Counted from the stretch's first letter, positions 17,402 to 30,132 are shown. The stretch is 64,000 bases of DNA from Rhodocyclales bacterium (GCA_016183655.1 JACPEH010000016.1:1-64000), one strand, 5' to 3'. Program-made: numbers and translations. Notes: generated by a model from the letters alone, not told the origin.

Positions 17402-18123
17402 CAGAGTTCCTGCAGTTCCATGAATATCTTTCGCGTTTCCAGCGGCTTCCCGCCGAGGTAGTGCGACATCAGCGCCCGCATCAATTGCTTGGATTCGAGC
17501 AAGGAGCGCGCATCGGAAAAGTCCTCGCGGTCCAGGTCGAGCAGCGTCTTGCCGCGCACCGACAGCGCCGAGCTCCCCGCCTGTGCGAGCCTCGTTGCGC
17601 CCCGCTCGATCTCGTAGGCGTAATGCGCGTCCGGTTCGATCGCCCGCCCCTCGGTATCTTGCGTCAAGGTCAGACCGTAGCCAAGCTCGGCCAGCAGCGC
17701 ATGCTCGAAGCAGCGCAGATCCGCCTCGCGCACGCCATCGGCGAAGCGCCGCAGGATCTCGCCATAGGCGGAAAAAAGGCGTTCGTGCGCATCCTCGCGC
17801 GGCAGCAGGTGCAGCAGCAATTCGTTCAGGTAGTAGCCGCAGAACAGCGCCTTGCCCGAGAGCAGCGGCTGGCCGCCGACCCATTCCGCCTTCATCAGCG
17901 TCTGCACTTCGCCCTTGCCGGCCCAGCCCAGTTCAAGCGGCTGGAAGGCCAGCAGCAGGCCGCGCAGCACCGAACGCGGCCGGCGCGCACCGCGCGCCAG
18001 CAGGGCGACGCGACCATGGTCGCGGGTAAAGACCTCGACGATCAGGCTGGTCTCGCGGAAAGGATAGGCATGCAGCACCCAGGCGGGCTGCGCGTCGACC
18101 CGTTGCCGCTGCGAGGCGACCAT
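17401..18123 (-). CDS. recO: DNA repair protein RecO
   Basis: A recombination mediator that works with RecF/RecR to load RecA on SSB-coated gaps. The 240-aa protein has an N-terminal OB fold ([35 protein letters not shown]) and a helical C-terminal domain with [20 protein letters not shown]. The zinc-binding cysteines found in some RecO proteins are not evident. It sits between era and pdxJ as usual, with 14 bp to era and an overlap with pdxJ. Confidence 0.94.
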   Translation of the reverse strand: MVASQRQRVDAQPAWVLHAYPFRETSLIVEVFTRDHGRVALLARGARRPRSVLRGLLLAFQPLELGWAGKGEVQTLMKAEWVGGQPLLSGKALFCGYYLNELLLHLLPREDAHERLFSAYGEILRRFADGVREADLRCFEHALLAELGYGLTLTQDTEGRAIEPDAHYAYEIERGATRLAQAGSSALSVRGKTLLDLDREDFSDARSLLESKQLMRALMSHYLGGKPLETRKIFMELQEL

Positions 18124-18137
18124 CGCCGGCAGCGCTC

Positions 18138-19022
18138 CTATTCGTAGCCGAGCGAGCGCAGCAGGCGCTCGTCGTCGGTCCAGCCCGACTTCACCTTGAC
18201 CCAGATTTCCAGGTAGACCTTGCCGCCGAAGAGGCGCTCCATGTCCTGGCGTGCCTCGGAGGCGATGCGTTTCAGCGTCTCGCCGCCCTTGCCGATGACG
18301 ATCGCCTTGTGACCGGAACGGTCGACGACGATGGCGGCGAAGATGCGCTTCAGCTCGCCCTCTTCCTCGAACTTCTCGATCTCGACGGTGGTGGCGTACG
18401 GCAACTCGTCGCCGAGCAGGCGGAACAGCTTCTCGCGGATGTATTCGGCGGCGATGAAGCGCGAACTGCGGTCGGTCAGCTCGTCCTCGCCGAACAGCAG
18501 CTCCTCGTGCGGCAGGCGCCGCCGCACTTCGCCGAGCAGTTCGTCGAGCTGCTTGCCGTTGGCAGCGCTGACCGGCACCACCGCTGCAAAGTCACGGCGG
18601 CCGCCGACGTCGGCGACGAACGGCAGCAGCGAGGCCTTGTCCTTGATCTGATCGATCTTGTTGACCACCAGGATCACCGGCTTGTCCACCGGCAGCAGGT
18701 CGAGTACGGTCTTGTCCTTGCCGCCGAAGCGCCCGGCCTCGACGACGAAGAGGACCACATCGACGTCGGACAAAGCCTGCGTCACGCCGCGGTTCATCGC
18801 CCGGTTGAGCGCGTTGGTGTGCTGGGTCTGGAATCCCGGCGTATCGACGAACACGTACTGCGCGTTGGCGTCGGTGCGGATGCCGGTGATGCGGTGCCGG
18901 GTCGTCTGCGCCTTGCGCGAGACGATGCTGATTTTCTCGCCGATCAGCGCATTGAGCAGGGTCGACTTGCCGACGTTCGGACGGCCGACGATGGCGATGT
19001 AGCCGGAACGGACAGCACTCAT
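18138..19022 (-). CDS. era: GTPase Era
   Basis: An essential GTPase that binds 16S rRNA and assists 30S maturation. The 294-aa protein has G1 [13 protein letters not shown]3 DTPGF, G4 NKID, and a C-terminal KH domain with [15 protein letters not shown] 19022 overlaps the rnc stop by four bases, keeping the classic rnc-era coupling. Confidence 0.98.
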   Translation of the reverse strand: MSAVRSGYIAIVGRPNVGKSTLLNALIGEKISIVSRKAQTTRHRITGIRTDANAQYVFVDTPGFQTQHTNALNRAMNRGVTQALSDVDVVLFVVEAGRFGGKDKTVLDLLPVDKPVILVVNKIDQIKDKASLLPFVADVGGRRDFAAVVPVSAANGKQLDELLGEVRRRLPHEELLFGEDELTDRSSRFIAAEYIREKLFRLLGDELPYATTVEIEKFEEEGELKRIFAAIVVDRSGHKAIVIGKGGETLKRIASEARQDMERLFGGKVYLEIWVKVKSGWTDDERLLRSLGYE

Positions 19023-19684
19023 TTCAGATTCTCCAGGGCGCGTTCGGCAGCCATCTGTTCGGCGGCCCGCCGACTCTGGCCGACCCCCTCGGTCTTCAGG
19101 CGCAAGGCGCCAATCTCGCAGGCGACACGGAAGTTCTGCGCATGCGCCTCGCCGGTGGTGTCGAGCAGCACGTATTGCGGCAGCGCCATGCGCCGCCCTT
19201 GCAGATATTCCTGCAACCGCGTCTTCGGATCCTTGATCTGCTGCCCCGGCACGATTTCAGCAAAGCGCGAGTCATACAGCCGAAGGACCAGCGCCGCAGC
19301 GGCATCGAAGCCGGCATCGAGCTGGACGGCACCGATGATGGCCTCGACGGCGTCGGCAAGGATCGACGGACGACGATGGCCGCCACTCTTCAACTCACCC
19401 TCGCCGAGGCGCAGGCAGTCGCCCAGCGCCAAGGCATCGGCAATCTGGTGCAAGGTATCCTGACGGACCAGATTGGCCCGCAGGCGCGACATCTCGCCTT
19501 CCGTCAGAGCCGGAAAGCGGCGGTAGAGTTCAAGCGCGACGGCGCAGTTGAGGACCGAGTCGCCGATGAATTCGAGACGCTCGTTGTGCGGCGTACTGTG
19601 GCTGCGGTGCGTCAGCGCCGTCTGCAGCAGGCCCGGATCGGTAAATGCGTGACCGAGCGCCTTCTCCAGCCTGCTGGCAATCAT
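19019..19684 (-). CDS. rnc: Ribonuclease III
   Basis: A double-strand-specific endoribonuclease processing rRNA precursors and structured mRNAs. The 221-aa protein has the signature [16 protein letters not shown], the second acidic site [14 protein letters not shown] (the usual E is present), and a C-terminal dsRNA-binding domain starting at [10 protein letters not shown]. It overlaps DUF4845 upstream (ATGA) and era downstream (ATGA). Confidence 0.98.
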   Translation of the reverse strand: MIASRLEKALGHAFTDPGLLQTALTHRSHSTPHNERLEFIGDSVLNCAVALELYRRFPALTEGEMSRLRANLVRQDTLHQIADALALGDCLRLGEGELKSGGHRRPSILADAVEAIIGAVQLDAGFDAAAALVLRLYDSRFAEIVPGQQIKDPKTRLQEYLQGRRMALPQYVLLDTTGEAHAQNFRVACEIGALRLKTEGVGQSRRAAEQMAAERALENLK

Positions 19685-20037
19685 TGGCCGTTGCTGGAGG
19701 CGTGGTAGTCGATGAGCAGGCTGACCGGGCCGAACAGCGTGATTTTCTTTTCGTAGGCGAACGAGATGACGATCTGGTTGCCTTCCTTGGCAATGTCCAG
19801 ATCTGCAGGCCGAATATCGGAAATATGGTCAATTTCCGCGTACTTGCCGAAGGAATTGCGCAGCTCGGGAACGGTCGCGTTGGGGCCAGCATTCTGCACA
19901 ACGGCCTTGATGTCCTTGCGAATCTTGTAGAACTCGATCGCCGACGGGGCAATCTTGATCAGCACCAGCGACACCATCGCCAGGATGAAGCCCCACACCA
20001 TCAGGCCGGACAGGCTGACTCCCTTTTGCTTGTGCAT
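19681..20037 (-). CDS. DUF4845 single-pass membrane protein
   Basis: A 118-aa protein with one N-terminal hydrophobic segment (LSGLMVWGFILAMVSLVLIK, about residues 9-28) and a small extracytoplasmic domain. DUF4845 proteins occur between lepB and rnc in betaproteobacteria; their function is not known to me. Nine bp separate it from lepB and it is coupled to rnc. Confidence 0.9.
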   Translation of the reverse strand: MHKQKGVSLSGLMVWGFILAMVSLVLIKIAPSAIEFYKIRKDIKAVVQNAGPNATVPELRNSFGKYAEIDHISDIRPADLDIAKEGNQIVISFAYEKKITLFGPVSLLIDYHASSNGQ

Positions 20038-20047
20038 CGCGTTCCTC

Positions 20048-20836
20048 CTATTTGAACGAGCCGATCCGGCCCAGATCGCTGAAGTTGAACCAGATGAAAA
20101 AAGCCTTGCCGACGATGTTCTCGTCCGGCACGAAGCCCCATACCCGGCTGTCCCGGCTGTTGTCCCGGTTGTCGCCGACCATGAAATAGTGGCCGGCCGG
20201 CACCGTGCAGATCACGCCGGCATTATTGTAGAGACAATTTTCCCGATGTGGGAACAGCGCAGCGTCGTTGATGAACGACGGCGCATCCTCGTCGTTGAGG
20301 ATGCGATGCTCGACCTCGCCGAGCTTCTCGACATACTGTTTCGAGTAGTAGAGGCGTTCCGGGTGAAGATAATCGGCCGCCTTGCTGAGTGCAACCGGCT
20401 CGCCGTTGATCGTCAGGCGCTTGTTCTGATACGCCACCTTGTCACCGGGCAGGCCGACGACGCGCTTGATGTAATCCAGCGACGGATCTTCCGGGTAGCG
20501 GAAGACCATCACGTCGCCACGCTGTGGCTTGCCGAGGTCGATCACCTTCTTGTTGATCACCGGCAGGCGGATGCCGTAGGTGTACTTGTTCACCAGGATG
20601 AAATCGCCGACGAGCAGTGTCGGGATCATCGAACCCGACGGGATCTTGAACGGCTCGACAATGAACGAGCGCAGCACGAAGACGATCAGGATCACCGGGA
20701 AGAAGCCGGCGCCATATTCGACCCACCACGGATCCTTGCCGCCCGGCTCGCGCTTCGGCTTAAGGATCAGTGAGTCGACAGCCCAGATGGCGCCGGAGAC
20801 AAGCAGCAGGATGAACAGGATCAGGGCGAAATTCAC
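20048..20836 (-). CDS. lepB: Signal peptidase I
   Basis: Cleaves signal peptides of Sec-exported proteins at the periplasmic face of the inner membrane. The 262-aa protein has N-terminal transmembrane helices (FALILFILLLVSGAIWAVD and FFPVILIVFVLRSFIV), the catalytic Ser box IPSGSMIPTLLVGDF, the catalytic Lys box DYIKRVVGLPGDKV and the GDNRDNSRDSR motif. Lies 12 bp downstream of lepA. Confidence 0.97.
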   Translation of the reverse strand: MNFALILFILLLVSGAIWAVDSLILKPKREPGGKDPWWVEYGAGFFPVILIVFVLRSFIVEPFKIPSGSMIPTLLVGDFILVNKYTYGIRLPVINKKVIDLGKPQRGDVMVFRYPEDPSLDYIKRVVGLPGDKVAYQNKRLTINGEPVALSKAADYLHPERLYYSKQYVEKLGEVEHRILNDEDAPSFINDAALFPHRENCLYNNAGVICTVPAGHYFMVGDNRDNSRDSRVWGFVPDENIVGKAFFIWFNFSDLGRIGSFK

Positions 20837-20848
20837 AGCGTTCTCCGT

Positions 20849-22642
<1,794 letters not shown>

Positions 22643-22650
22643 GAGGCACG

Positions 22651-22675
22651 AAAAAGGGGGCTGTCGAGCCCCCTT
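22651..22675 (-). terminator. Terminator or attenuator hairpin before lepA
   Basis: On the minus strand a 9-bp stem aagggggct/agccccctt with a 4-nt loop is followed by five T residues, between the glutaredoxin-like gene and lepA. It would end the degP-glutaredoxin transcript. A possible lepA promoter (-10 TAAAAT on the minus strand, at 22697-22702) lies upstream of the hairpin, so it could also act as an attenuator for lepA. Confidence 0.75.
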
Positions 22676-22699
22676 GGGATAAGCGTCAAGGCGCGGATT

Positions 22700-22939
22700 T
22701 TAGCGGATTTGGCTCAAATAATCACGGACTTTGGGGCCGTCGAGGAAGTAATGGCAGAGCTCGGTGTCGCCATGCAGCAAGACCGGCACCAATTCCCCCC
22801 AGCGCGACTCCAGATCGTCGTCCGCATCGACATCGACCACGGTCACGGCAGCGCCGAATTCACTGGCCAGCGGCGCCAGTGCCGCCTCCATGTCGTGGCA
22901 GAGGTGGCAGTAGGTGCGCGAGAGCAGCGTCAGTTCCAT
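22700..22939 (-). CDS. Glutaredoxin-family thioredoxin-fold protein
   Basis: A small 79-aa thioredoxin-fold protein with the redox motif Cys-His-Leu-Cys (RTYCHLCHDMEAAL, about residues 8-21) and the expected VPVLLHGDTEL cis-proline strand. It is likely a cytoplasmic thiol-disulfide oxidoreductase; the partner is unknown. It follows degP by 3 bp and is the last gene of that operon, ending at the hairpin before lepA. The glutaredoxin family call is certain only at the fold level. Confidence 0.85.
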   Translation of the reverse strand: MELTLLSRTYCHLCHDMEAALAPLASEFGAAVTVVDVDADDDLESRWGELVPVLLHGDTELCHYFLDGPKVRDYLSQIR

Positions 22940-22942
22940 GAT

Positions 22943-24376
22943 TTACTTGTCACCGTTGAGGCCCTTGATGGTGACGAAGGTTTGCATCTCGCCGCGACGG
23001 ACCAGCAGCGTCACGTTCGCGCCCTTGTCGAACTGCGACAGCACGCGGTTGAACTGCTCGGCCGAACGCAGCTCGGTCGTTGTGCCCTTGTTGATCACCG
23101 CCAGGATGATATCGCCCGGGCGCAGGTCGGCACGAGCGGCGTTGCCGCGGATGTCCTCGACCAGCAGGCCGCCGTTGATGCGGAGCTCCTTGCGCTGCTC
23201 CGGCGTCAGCTCGGAAACGACCAAGCCAAGGCGGTTGGCCGCCTGTTCGGTCTGCTTGGGCTTAGGCGTGCGCGCCGCCGCCTGCTTGTCGTCGGCCGGC
23301 ATTTCCGCAACGATCAGGGAGACATCCTTGCCCGCCCCCTTGCGCCACAGGCTGACCGAGACCTGCGAGCCTGGCCGGGTCATGCCGACGATACGCGGCA
23401 GGTCGGACGAGGCGTTGATCGCCTTACCGTCGAATCGGAGGATCACGTCGCCCGGCTCGATGCCGGCCTTTTCCGCCGGCCCGCCCTTCTCCACCGAGTT
23501 GACCAGCGCCCCCTGCGGGCGGGCCAAACCGAAGGATTCGGCAAGTTCCTTGGTGACTTCCTGGATGACGACGCCCATGCGGCCGCGGCTGACACGGCCA
23601 TGCGCCTTGAGCTGGTTCTGGATGTCGATCGCCAAATCGATCGGGATGGCGAAGGAGATGCCCATGAAACCGCCCGAGCGACTGTAGATCTGTGAATTGA
23701 TGCCGACCACCTCACCCTTCATGTTGAACAGCGGCCCGCCGGAGTTGCCCGGGTTGATCGCGACGTCGGTCTGGATGAACGGAACGTAATTCTCCTGCGG
23801 CAGCGAACGCCCCTTGGCGCTGACGATGCCGGCGGTGACGCTATTGTCGAAGCCGAACGGCGAGCCGATCGCCAGCACCCATTCGCCGACCTTGAGCGCA
23901 GTCGGGTCGCCAAGGCGGACCGTAGGCAGGCCGCTGGCCTCGATCTTCAGCAGCGCGACGTCGGTCCGCTTGTCGGCGCCGATCACCTTGGCACGGAACT
24001 CGCGCTTGTCGGTGAGCTTGACGACCACCTCGTCGGCGCCGTCCACCACATGGGCATTGGTCAGGATGTAGCCGTCGCCGCTGAGGATGAAGCCGGAACC
24101 GAGCGAGCGATGCTCGAAATCGCGGGGCGCGCCGCGCCCCGGCCCCTGCGGCGGCATGAAGCGGCGGAACAGGTCGAACATCGGATCGTCTTCGTCAAAG
24201 GGAAGCTGCGGCTGCAGGTTGCGCCCCTGCCCCTTGATCACCTGCGTCGTGCTGATGTTGACGACGGCCGGGCCCTGCTTGTCGACCAGCTCGGTGAAAT
24301 CCGGCAGACCGCGCCCCTGCGCCAGGGCGCCGAAGCTCAGGAAAAGCAGGAAAAATACGGAAAGCAATCGCTTCAT
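22943..24376 (-). CDS. mucD: DegP/MucD-type periplasmic serine protease
   Basis: A periplasmic Do-family protease-chaperone that clears misfolded envelope proteins. The 477-aa precursor has a signal peptide (MKRLLSVFFLLFLSFGALAQ), the catalytic triad in TNAHVVDGAD, TDVALLKIE and GNSGGPLFN, and two PDZ domains (about 270-360 and 385-475). It lies 60 bp downstream of rseC in the rpoE operon, the usual place for mucD in the sigma-E stress pathway. Confidence 0.96.
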   Translation of the reverse strand: MKRLLSVFFLLFLSFGALAQGRGLPDFTELVDKQGPAVVNISTTQVIKGQGRNLQPQLPFDEDDPMFDLFRRFMPPQGPGRGAPRDFEHRSLGSGFILSGDGYILTNAHVVDGADEVVVKLTDKREFRAKVIGADKRTDVALLKIEASGLPTVRLGDPTALKVGEWVLAIGSPFGFDNSVTAGIVSAKGRSLPQENYVPFIQTDVAINPGNSGGPLFNMKGEVVGINSQIYSRSGGFMGISFAIPIDLAIDIQNQLKAHGRVSRGRMGVVIQEVTKELAESFGLARPQGALVNSVEKGGPAEKAGIEPGDVILRFDGKAINASSDLPRIVGMTRPGSQVSVSLWRKGAGKDVSLIVAEMPADDKQAAARTPKPKQTEQAANRLGLVVSELTPEQRKELRINGGLLVEDIRGNAARADLRPGDIILAVINKGTTTELRSAEQFNRVLSQFDKGANVTLLVRRGEMQTFVTIKGLNGDK

Positions 24377-24436
24377 GGAATGACTCGCCTCCTGAAAAAC
24401 GGGAAGAGAAAAACCGAACCGCGCGTGCGGACGCGC

Positions 24437-24850
24437 TTACACGATATGGGGATGAAAGCGCGGATCACAATGCCTTTGCTTCTGCCGCCAGGCGACCCAG
24501 CGCCACGCACCGAGCAGCCCCGACACGCCGCCGGCGATGGCTCCCGGCTCGCCGGCAAGCAGCGAGCCGACAACGGCACAAGCAAGCAGCAGCAGCAGGG
24601 GTTGCACGTAGATCAGGGTTGCGCTGGCACTGACGGCACCGTCGCTGACGGCGACGCGGACTTCCTCGCCGACCAGGGCGCCGCGCGGATTGAGCACCCG
24701 CCATTCGCGCGGCGAGGTGCACAGCGCCTGGCTGACGCTGACGCCGCCGCAGCCGCCGGCTTCGTAGCAACGGCCACAGCCGGTATCCTCGGTTTTGACG
24801 ACGGCGTAGTCGCCATCGATGGCGACTACGACACCCCGGGTTTCACTCAT
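24437..24850 (-). CDS. rseC: RseC/MucC family membrane protein
   Basis: A 137-aa protein with the RseC pattern: an N-terminal cytoplasmic cysteine cluster (GCGRCYEAGGCGG), two hydrophobic segments (ATLIYVQPLLLLLACAVVGS and AGGVSGLLGAWRWVAW) and a short tail. RseC proteins are linked to SoxR reduction and to sigma-E signalling. Here it begins only 37 bp after rpoE, with no rseA or rseB between. Start ATG 24850. Confidence 0.9.
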   Translation of the reverse strand: MSETRGVVVAIDGDYAVVKTEDTGCGRCYEAGGCGGVSVSQALCTSPREWRVLNPRGALVGEEVRVAVSDGAVSASATLIYVQPLLLLLACAVVGSLLAGEPGAIAGGVSGLLGAWRWVAWRQKQRHCDPRFHPHIV

Positions 24851-24887
24851 GCTTCAGCGTCCTTGTACGTCGCAGTCACCCGTCGCG

Positions 24888-25487
24888 CTACCAACGACGA
24901 TCGGGAGAGATGTCGAGCAGCGGCCGCAGTTTCGCGGCGACCGCCTCGCGCGCCCGGAAAATCCGCGAGCGGACGGTGCCGATCGGACAGTCCATGATGC
25001 GGGCGATTTCCTCATAGCTCAGCCCCTCGATCTCGCGCAGCACGATCGCGGTGCGCAACTCCTCGGGCAACGCCTCCATCGCGGCATTGACCGTTTCGCC
25101 GATCTGCTTCGAATGCAAGACGCTTTCCGGCGTGTTGATGTCGCGCAGCTGATCGCCGTCATCGAAGGTTTCCGCTTCTTCCGAATCGTAGCTCGTCGAC
25201 GTCGGCGCGCGCCGGCCCTGGGCAACGAGAAAATTCTTTGCCGTATTGGTGCCGATGCGATACAGCCAAGTGTAGAACGCACTGTCCCCCCGGAAGGAAG
25301 GAAGGGCGCGGTAAGCCTTGATGAAAGCTTCCTGCGCGACGTCCTCGACCTCCGCCGGGTCCCGGATGAAGCGGGACAGCAGTCGGGCCAGTTTCCGCTG
25401 GTACTTCTGCACCAGCTGTTCGAAAGCGTGCTTATCGCCTCGCTGCGCCCGCTCGACCAGCACCTGGTCAATTTCGCGCTCGCTCAT
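24888..25487 (-). CDS. rpoE: Extracytoplasmic-stress sigma factor RpoE (AlgU)
   Basis: An ECF sigma factor of 199 aa, directing RNA polymerase to envelope-stress promoters. Region 2 is in DKHAFEQLVQKYQRKL...DVAQEAFIKAYRAL and region 4 in LPEELRTAIVLREIEGLSYEEIARIMDC with its helix-turn-helix. The start ATG 25487 (MSEREIDQVLVERAQRGD) matches the family; the frame extends upstream but without homology. A candidate sigma-E promoter lies 97-123 bp upstream of the start. The usual anti-sigma partners rseA/rseB are absent from the locus. Confidence 0.95.
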   Translation of the reverse strand: MSEREIDQVLVERAQRGDKHAFEQLVQKYQRKLARLLSRFIRDPAEVEDVAQEAFIKAYRALPSFRGDSAFYTWLYRIGTNTAKNFLVAQGRRAPTSTSYDSEEAETFDDGDQLRDINTPESVLHSKQIGETVNAAMEALPEELRTAIVLREIEGLSYEEIARIMDCPIGTVRSRIFRAREAVAAKLRPLLDISPDRRW

Positions 25488-25583
25488 GCTTGTTGCGTCC
25501 CTGTCGGATGATCTTGTGTTTTGTGCGGAAAAGTATAGCGCAAGGCTCAAGACCGCGACCAACACGCATGCACGAACTTTGCG

Positions 25584-25610
25584 TCGGACTGCATTTTCCC
25601 GCCTGAGTTC
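25584..25610 (-). promoter_or_regulatory. Candidate sigma-E autoregulatory promoter of rpoE
   Basis: On the minus strand, GAACTC (25605-25610) and TCCGA (25584-25588) are separated by 16 bp, close to the sigma-E consensus GAACTT-N16-TCTGA. It points at rpoE and would allow positive autoregulation. Confidence 0.55.
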
Positions 25611-25646
25611 AACGTCCGCGCTGCCGCCGCAAACGCCCGCCCATGC

Positions 25647-25652
25647 TATAGT
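25647..25652 (+). promoter_or_regulatory. Predicted -10 box for nadB
   Basis: TATAGT 39 bp before the nadB GTG start; no convincing -35 is visible at 16-18 bp, so this is a weak call. Confidence 0.35.
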
Positions 25653-25690
25653 TCCGCCTCCCTTGGCGCCATCCCGGACTCTCCCGAACC

Positions 25691-27271
25691 GTGTCTCTCC
25701 ACTACGACGTTCTCATCATCGGCAGCGGGCTTGCAGGCCAATCCGCTGCCCTCCGTCTCGCCGACACGAAACGGGTCGCGGTCATCAGCAAGCGCACCGT
25801 TGATGTCAGCGCCTCGGCTTGGGCACAAGGAGGGATTGCCGCCGTCCTCGACAGCCGCGATTCGATCGAAGCCCACATCCGGGACACCTTCGAGGCCGGC
25901 AGCCACCTCAACGACGCAACGGCCACCCGCTTCGTCGTCGAAAACGGCCGCCGCGCGATCGACTGGCTGATTGACCAGGGCGTCCCGTTCACCCGCGGCG
26001 AAGGCGGCTACCACCTGACGCGCGAAGGCGGGCACAGTGCCCGGCGCGTGATCCACGTTGCCGACGCCACCGGGCTGGCGGTACAGCAGACGCTCACCGA
26101 AAAGCTGCTGGCGCATCCGAACATCACGGTGCTCGAGAACCACATCGCCATCGACTTCATCACCGGCGACAAGCTCGGCCTTGGGGACGACCGCTGCTAC
26201 GGCGCCTACGTGCTGGACACCGCCAGCGGCAAGGTACTGACCATCGCGGCGCCGGCGACGCTGATCGCCACCGGCGGCGCCGGCAAGGTCTATCTGTACA
26301 CGACCAACCCGGACACGTCGACCGGCGACGGCATCGCCATGGCCTGGCGGGCGGGCTGCTCGGTCGCCAACATGGAATTCATCCAGTTCCATCCGACCTG
26401 CCTCTACCACCCGCAGGCCAAGTCTTTCCTCATTTCCGAGGCCGTGCGCGGCGAAGGAGGCATCCTGCGCCTGCCCGACGGCACGCGTTTCATGCCGCAG
26501 CACGATGCGCGCGCCGAACTGGCGCCGCGCGACGTCGTTGCCCGCGCCATCGACTTCGAGATGAAGAAATACGGCCTCGACTGCGTCTTCCTCGACATCG
26601 CGCACAAGGGCCGCGATTTCATCCTGCACCATTTCCCGAACATCCACGCACGCTGCCTGGAACTCGGCATCGACATCACCCGTGAGCCGATACCGGTGGT
26701 ACCGGCCGCGCACTACACCTGCGGCGGCATCGTCACCGACCTGCGCGCACGCACGTCCATCGACGGGCTGTATGCGGCCGGCGAAGCGGCCTGCACCGGC
26801 CTCCACGGCGCCAACCGGCTGGCCTCGAATTCGCTGCTGGAATGCCTGGTATTCGCCGAGGCAGCGGTCAACGACATTCTTGCCCAGCCGGCCCGCAAGC
26901 TGCCGAAACTGCCGAAGTGGGACGAAAGCCGCGTTACCGATGCCGACGAGGAAGTGGTCATCTCGCACAACTGGGACGAGCTCCGGCGCTTCATGTGGGA
27001 CTACGTCGGCATCGTGCGCACCACCAAGCGGCTGCGCCGGGCACAGCATCGCATCCGCCTGCTGATGCGCGAGATCGACGAGTTCTACGCCAATTTCCGC
27101 GTCACCAACGACCTGATCGAGCTACGCAACCTGGTGGTGACCGCCGACCTGATCATTCGTTGCGCGCTGAAGCGCAAGGAAAGCCGCGGCCTGCACTTCT
27201 CGCGTGACTATCCGGAAACGGCGCCGATCGCCCGACGCTCGTTACTCAGACGGGCTCGGCGGAAGACCTGA
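25691..27271 (+). CDS. nadB: L-aspartate oxidase
   Basis: The first enzyme of de novo NAD synthesis, oxidising L-aspartate to iminoaspartate with FAD. The 526-aa flavoprotein has the N-terminal FAD-binding glycines ([16 protein letters not shown]), [13 protein letters not shown], the substrate loop [13 protein letters not shown], and the C-terminal HTCGG-type segment ([10 protein letters not shown]) and [16 protein letters not shown]. The start is GTG at 25691. It is divergent from rpoE and its last 26 bases overlap tail to tail with a ygfX-like gene. Confidence 0.96.
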   Translation: MSLHYDVLIIGSGLAGQSAALRLADTKRVAVISKRTVDVSASAWAQGGIAAVLDSRDSIEAHIRDTFEAGSHLNDATATRFVVENGRRAIDWLIDQGVPFTRGEGGYHLTREGGHSARRVIHVADATGLAVQQTLTEKLLAHPNITVLENHIAIDFITGDKLGLGDDRCYGAYVLDTASGKVLTIAAPATLIATGGAGKVYLYTTNPDTSTGDGIAMAWRAGCSVANMEFIQFHPTCLYHPQAKSFLISEAVRGEGGILRLPDGTRFMPQHDARAELAPRDVVARAIDFEMKKYGLDCVFLDIAHKGRDFILHHFPNIHARCLELGIDITREPIPVVPAAHYTCGGIVTDLRARTSIDGLYAAGEAACTGLHGANRLASNSLLECLVFAEAAVNDILAQPARKLPKLPKWDESRVTDADEEVVISHNWDELRRFMWDYVGIVRTTKRLRRAQHRIRLLMREIDEFYANFRVTNDLIELRNLVVTADLIIRCALKRKESRGLHFSRDYPETAPIARRSLLRRARRKT

Positions 27272-27674
27272 ACTTCGCCTGCCAGCGCAACCAGATCCGC
27301 AACATCCGGAATTCGCCGGGCGCCAGGCTGTCCGCCAGCACCACCTGCGAACGGGAGCGCCCGCCTTCGTCCCGCACCCGCATCACGACCAGCCAGCTGA
27401 AGACCACGGCACCCGGCAGCAACTCCAGTCTTTCCCCATCACCCACCGCCTCGATGCGGGACAAGCCTCCGTCCTGACCAAGACGAAGCCTCGCCGGCGG
27501 CGACAATCGCCACGCGCGGAGGAGCGAAGCGGCCAGAACAGAAGCGCTGGCGAGCAGCACAAGACGGTCGATGCCGCTCGACAGGAGTGCCAGAAGGGCT
27601 GCCAGATGCGCAAAAAACAACGCCACCCGAAGGCGGCGCGATGGCTGGATGTCAAACGTGACCGGGAAATGCAT
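27246..27674 (-). CDS. YgfX-like membrane protein
   Basis: A 142-aa protein with an N-terminal basic/aromatic opening ([20 protein letters not shown]) and two hydrophobic segments at about 19-35 and 40-57. A soluble tail with the YgfX-like pattern ends in [14 protein letters not shown]. YgfX-type proteins are inner-membrane proteins; in enterobacteria YgfX has been linked to cell-shape control or a toxin-antitoxin role, which cannot be assumed here. It lies 17 bp downstream of fabF. Start ATG at 27674 inside a small palindrome. Confidence 0.7.
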   Translation of the reverse strand: MHFPVTFDIQPSRRLRVALFFAHLAALLALLSSGIDRLVLLASASVLAASLLRAWRLSPPARLRLGQDGGLSRIEAVGDGERLELLPGAVVFSWLVVMRVRDEGGRSRSQVVLADSLAPGEFRMLRIWLRWQAKFRSSAEPV

Positions 27675-27691
27675 TTCCCGGCCGTCGCCGA

Positions 27692-28930
<1,239 letters not shown>

Positions 28931-29046
28931 GTTGAGCTCCGGAAACGATGGGGAGTGAAACGGAATAGGGTCGGGGCGCTCCGCGCAAAACTCGGGCCGG
29001 CGTGTCTCCGACACTGGCCGGCCCGCGTTGGGGAGTCCCGAGAGAA

Positions 29047-29283
29047 TTACTTCTTGTTGGCGAGGATGTAATCGATCGCCTGCTGAACGGTGGTGATCTT
29101 CTCGGCTTGCTCGTCCGGAATCTCGGTCTCGAATTCTTCTTCGAGGGCCATCACCAGTTCAACGGTATCCAGCGAATCCGCGCCGAGATCATCGACGAAG
29201 GAGGACTCGTTCTTGATGTCCGCTTCGTTCACGCCGAGTTGTTCGGCGACGATCTTCTTGACGCGTTGTTCGATGTTTTCCAT
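29047..29283 (-). CDS. acpP: Acyl carrier protein
   Basis: The 78-aa carrier of growing acyl chains. The phosphopantetheine Ser is in [18 protein letters not shown]. The ATG at 29283 follows a strong aaggag and its own consensus-like promoter; an in-frame start at 29334 is rejected because it lies upstream of the conserved sequence. Central substrate of the fab enzymes around it and modified by AcpS (16250-16627). Confidence 0.98.
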   Translation of the reverse strand: MENIEQRVKKIVAEQLGVNEADIKNESSFVDDLGADSLDTVELVMALEEEFETEIPDEQAEKITTVQQAIDYILANKK

Positions 29284-29324
29284 TAAGGGCTCCTTCCCTG
29301 TTACAGGTATGAAACGAAAAGCGG

Positions 29325-29353
29325 ATTCTACCAAAATGACCGGCGCTTACCAA
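29325..29353 (-). promoter_or_regulatory. Predicted acpP promoter
   Basis: On the minus strand, TTGGTA (-35, 29348-29353), 17 bp, TAGAAT (-10, 29325-29330), located in the 100-bp gap between fabG and acpP. A dedicated promoter fits the very high demand for ACP. Confidence 0.7.
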
Positions 29354-29383
29354 TCGGGGCGCCAGCCCAGGCAAATCCGGGGG

Positions 29384-30127
29384 TTAATCCATGTACATGC
29401 CACCGTTGACGTGGATCGTCGATCCCGTCACGTAGGCCGCACCCGGAGAGGCGAGGAAGGCAACGGCGGCAGCGATGTCCGCCGGCGTGCCGAGGCGGCC
29501 GAGCGGGATGCTGCCGACCAGCCCTTCCTTCTGCTTGTCGTCCAGGGCTTTGGTCATGTCGGTATCGATAAAGCCCGGGGCAACGCAGTTCACTGTGATG
29601 TTGCGGCTGCCCAGTTCGCGGGCAAGCGAGCGGGTCATGCCGGAAACACCGGATTTCGAGGCGCAGTAGTTGGCCTGCCCCGGGTTGCCGGCATGGCCGA
29701 CCACCGAGGTGATGTTGATGATGCGGCCGGTGCGCGCTTTCATCATGCCGCGCATGACGGCCTTGGAGAGGCGGAAGACCGACTTCAGGTTGGTGTCGAT
29801 GACCGCGTCCCACTCGTCGTCCTTCATGCGCAACGCGAGGTTGTCGCGGGTGATGCCGGCATTGTTGACGAGGATGGTGACGGGAACGCCGAATTCCTTC
29901 TCGACCTCGGCGATCAGCGCCTCGACCTGGGTCTGCTCGCGCACTTCCAGCGCGGCGCCCTTGCCCTTGATGCCGGCTTCGGCGAGGTAGGCGCCGATTT
30001 TCGCCGCACCGTCGGCGGTGGTGGCGGTGCCGACGACGATGGCGCCGGCCTTGCCGAGTTCGAGGGCGATGGCCTGGCCGATGCCGCGCGAAGCGCCGGT
30101 GACCAGGGCGAGTTGTCCGTTTAGCAT
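29384..30127 (-). CDS. fabG: 3-oxoacyl-ACP reductase
   Basis: An NADPH-dependent short-chain dehydrogenase of 247 aa reducing 3-oxoacyl-ACP. Seen: cofactor motif TGASRGIGQAIA, NNAGITRD, the catalytic Ser (INITSVVG) and Tyr-X3-Lys (YCASKSG). ATG 30127 (MLNGQLALVTG) is chosen; a longer frame upstream is a shadow of fabD. Only 5 bp separate it from fabD. Confidence 0.97.
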   Translation of the reverse strand: MLNGQLALVTGASRGIGQAIALELGKAGAIVVGTATTADGAAKIGAYLAEAGIKGKGAALEVREQTQVEALIAEVEKEFGVPVTILVNNAGITRDNLALRMKDDEWDAVIDTNLKSVFRLSKAVMRGMMKARTGRIINITSVVGHAGNPGQANYCASKSGVSGMTRSLARELGSRNITVNCVAPGFIDTDMTKALDDKQKEGLVGSIPLGRLGTPADIAAAVAFLASPGAAYVTGSTIHVNGGMYMD

Positions 30128-30132
30128 GAAAA

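Noticed and set aside
25574..25600. GAACTT on the plus strand as a sigma-E promoter for nadB
   Set aside because: No TCTGA-like -10 follows at 15-17 bp; the minus-strand pair is better.
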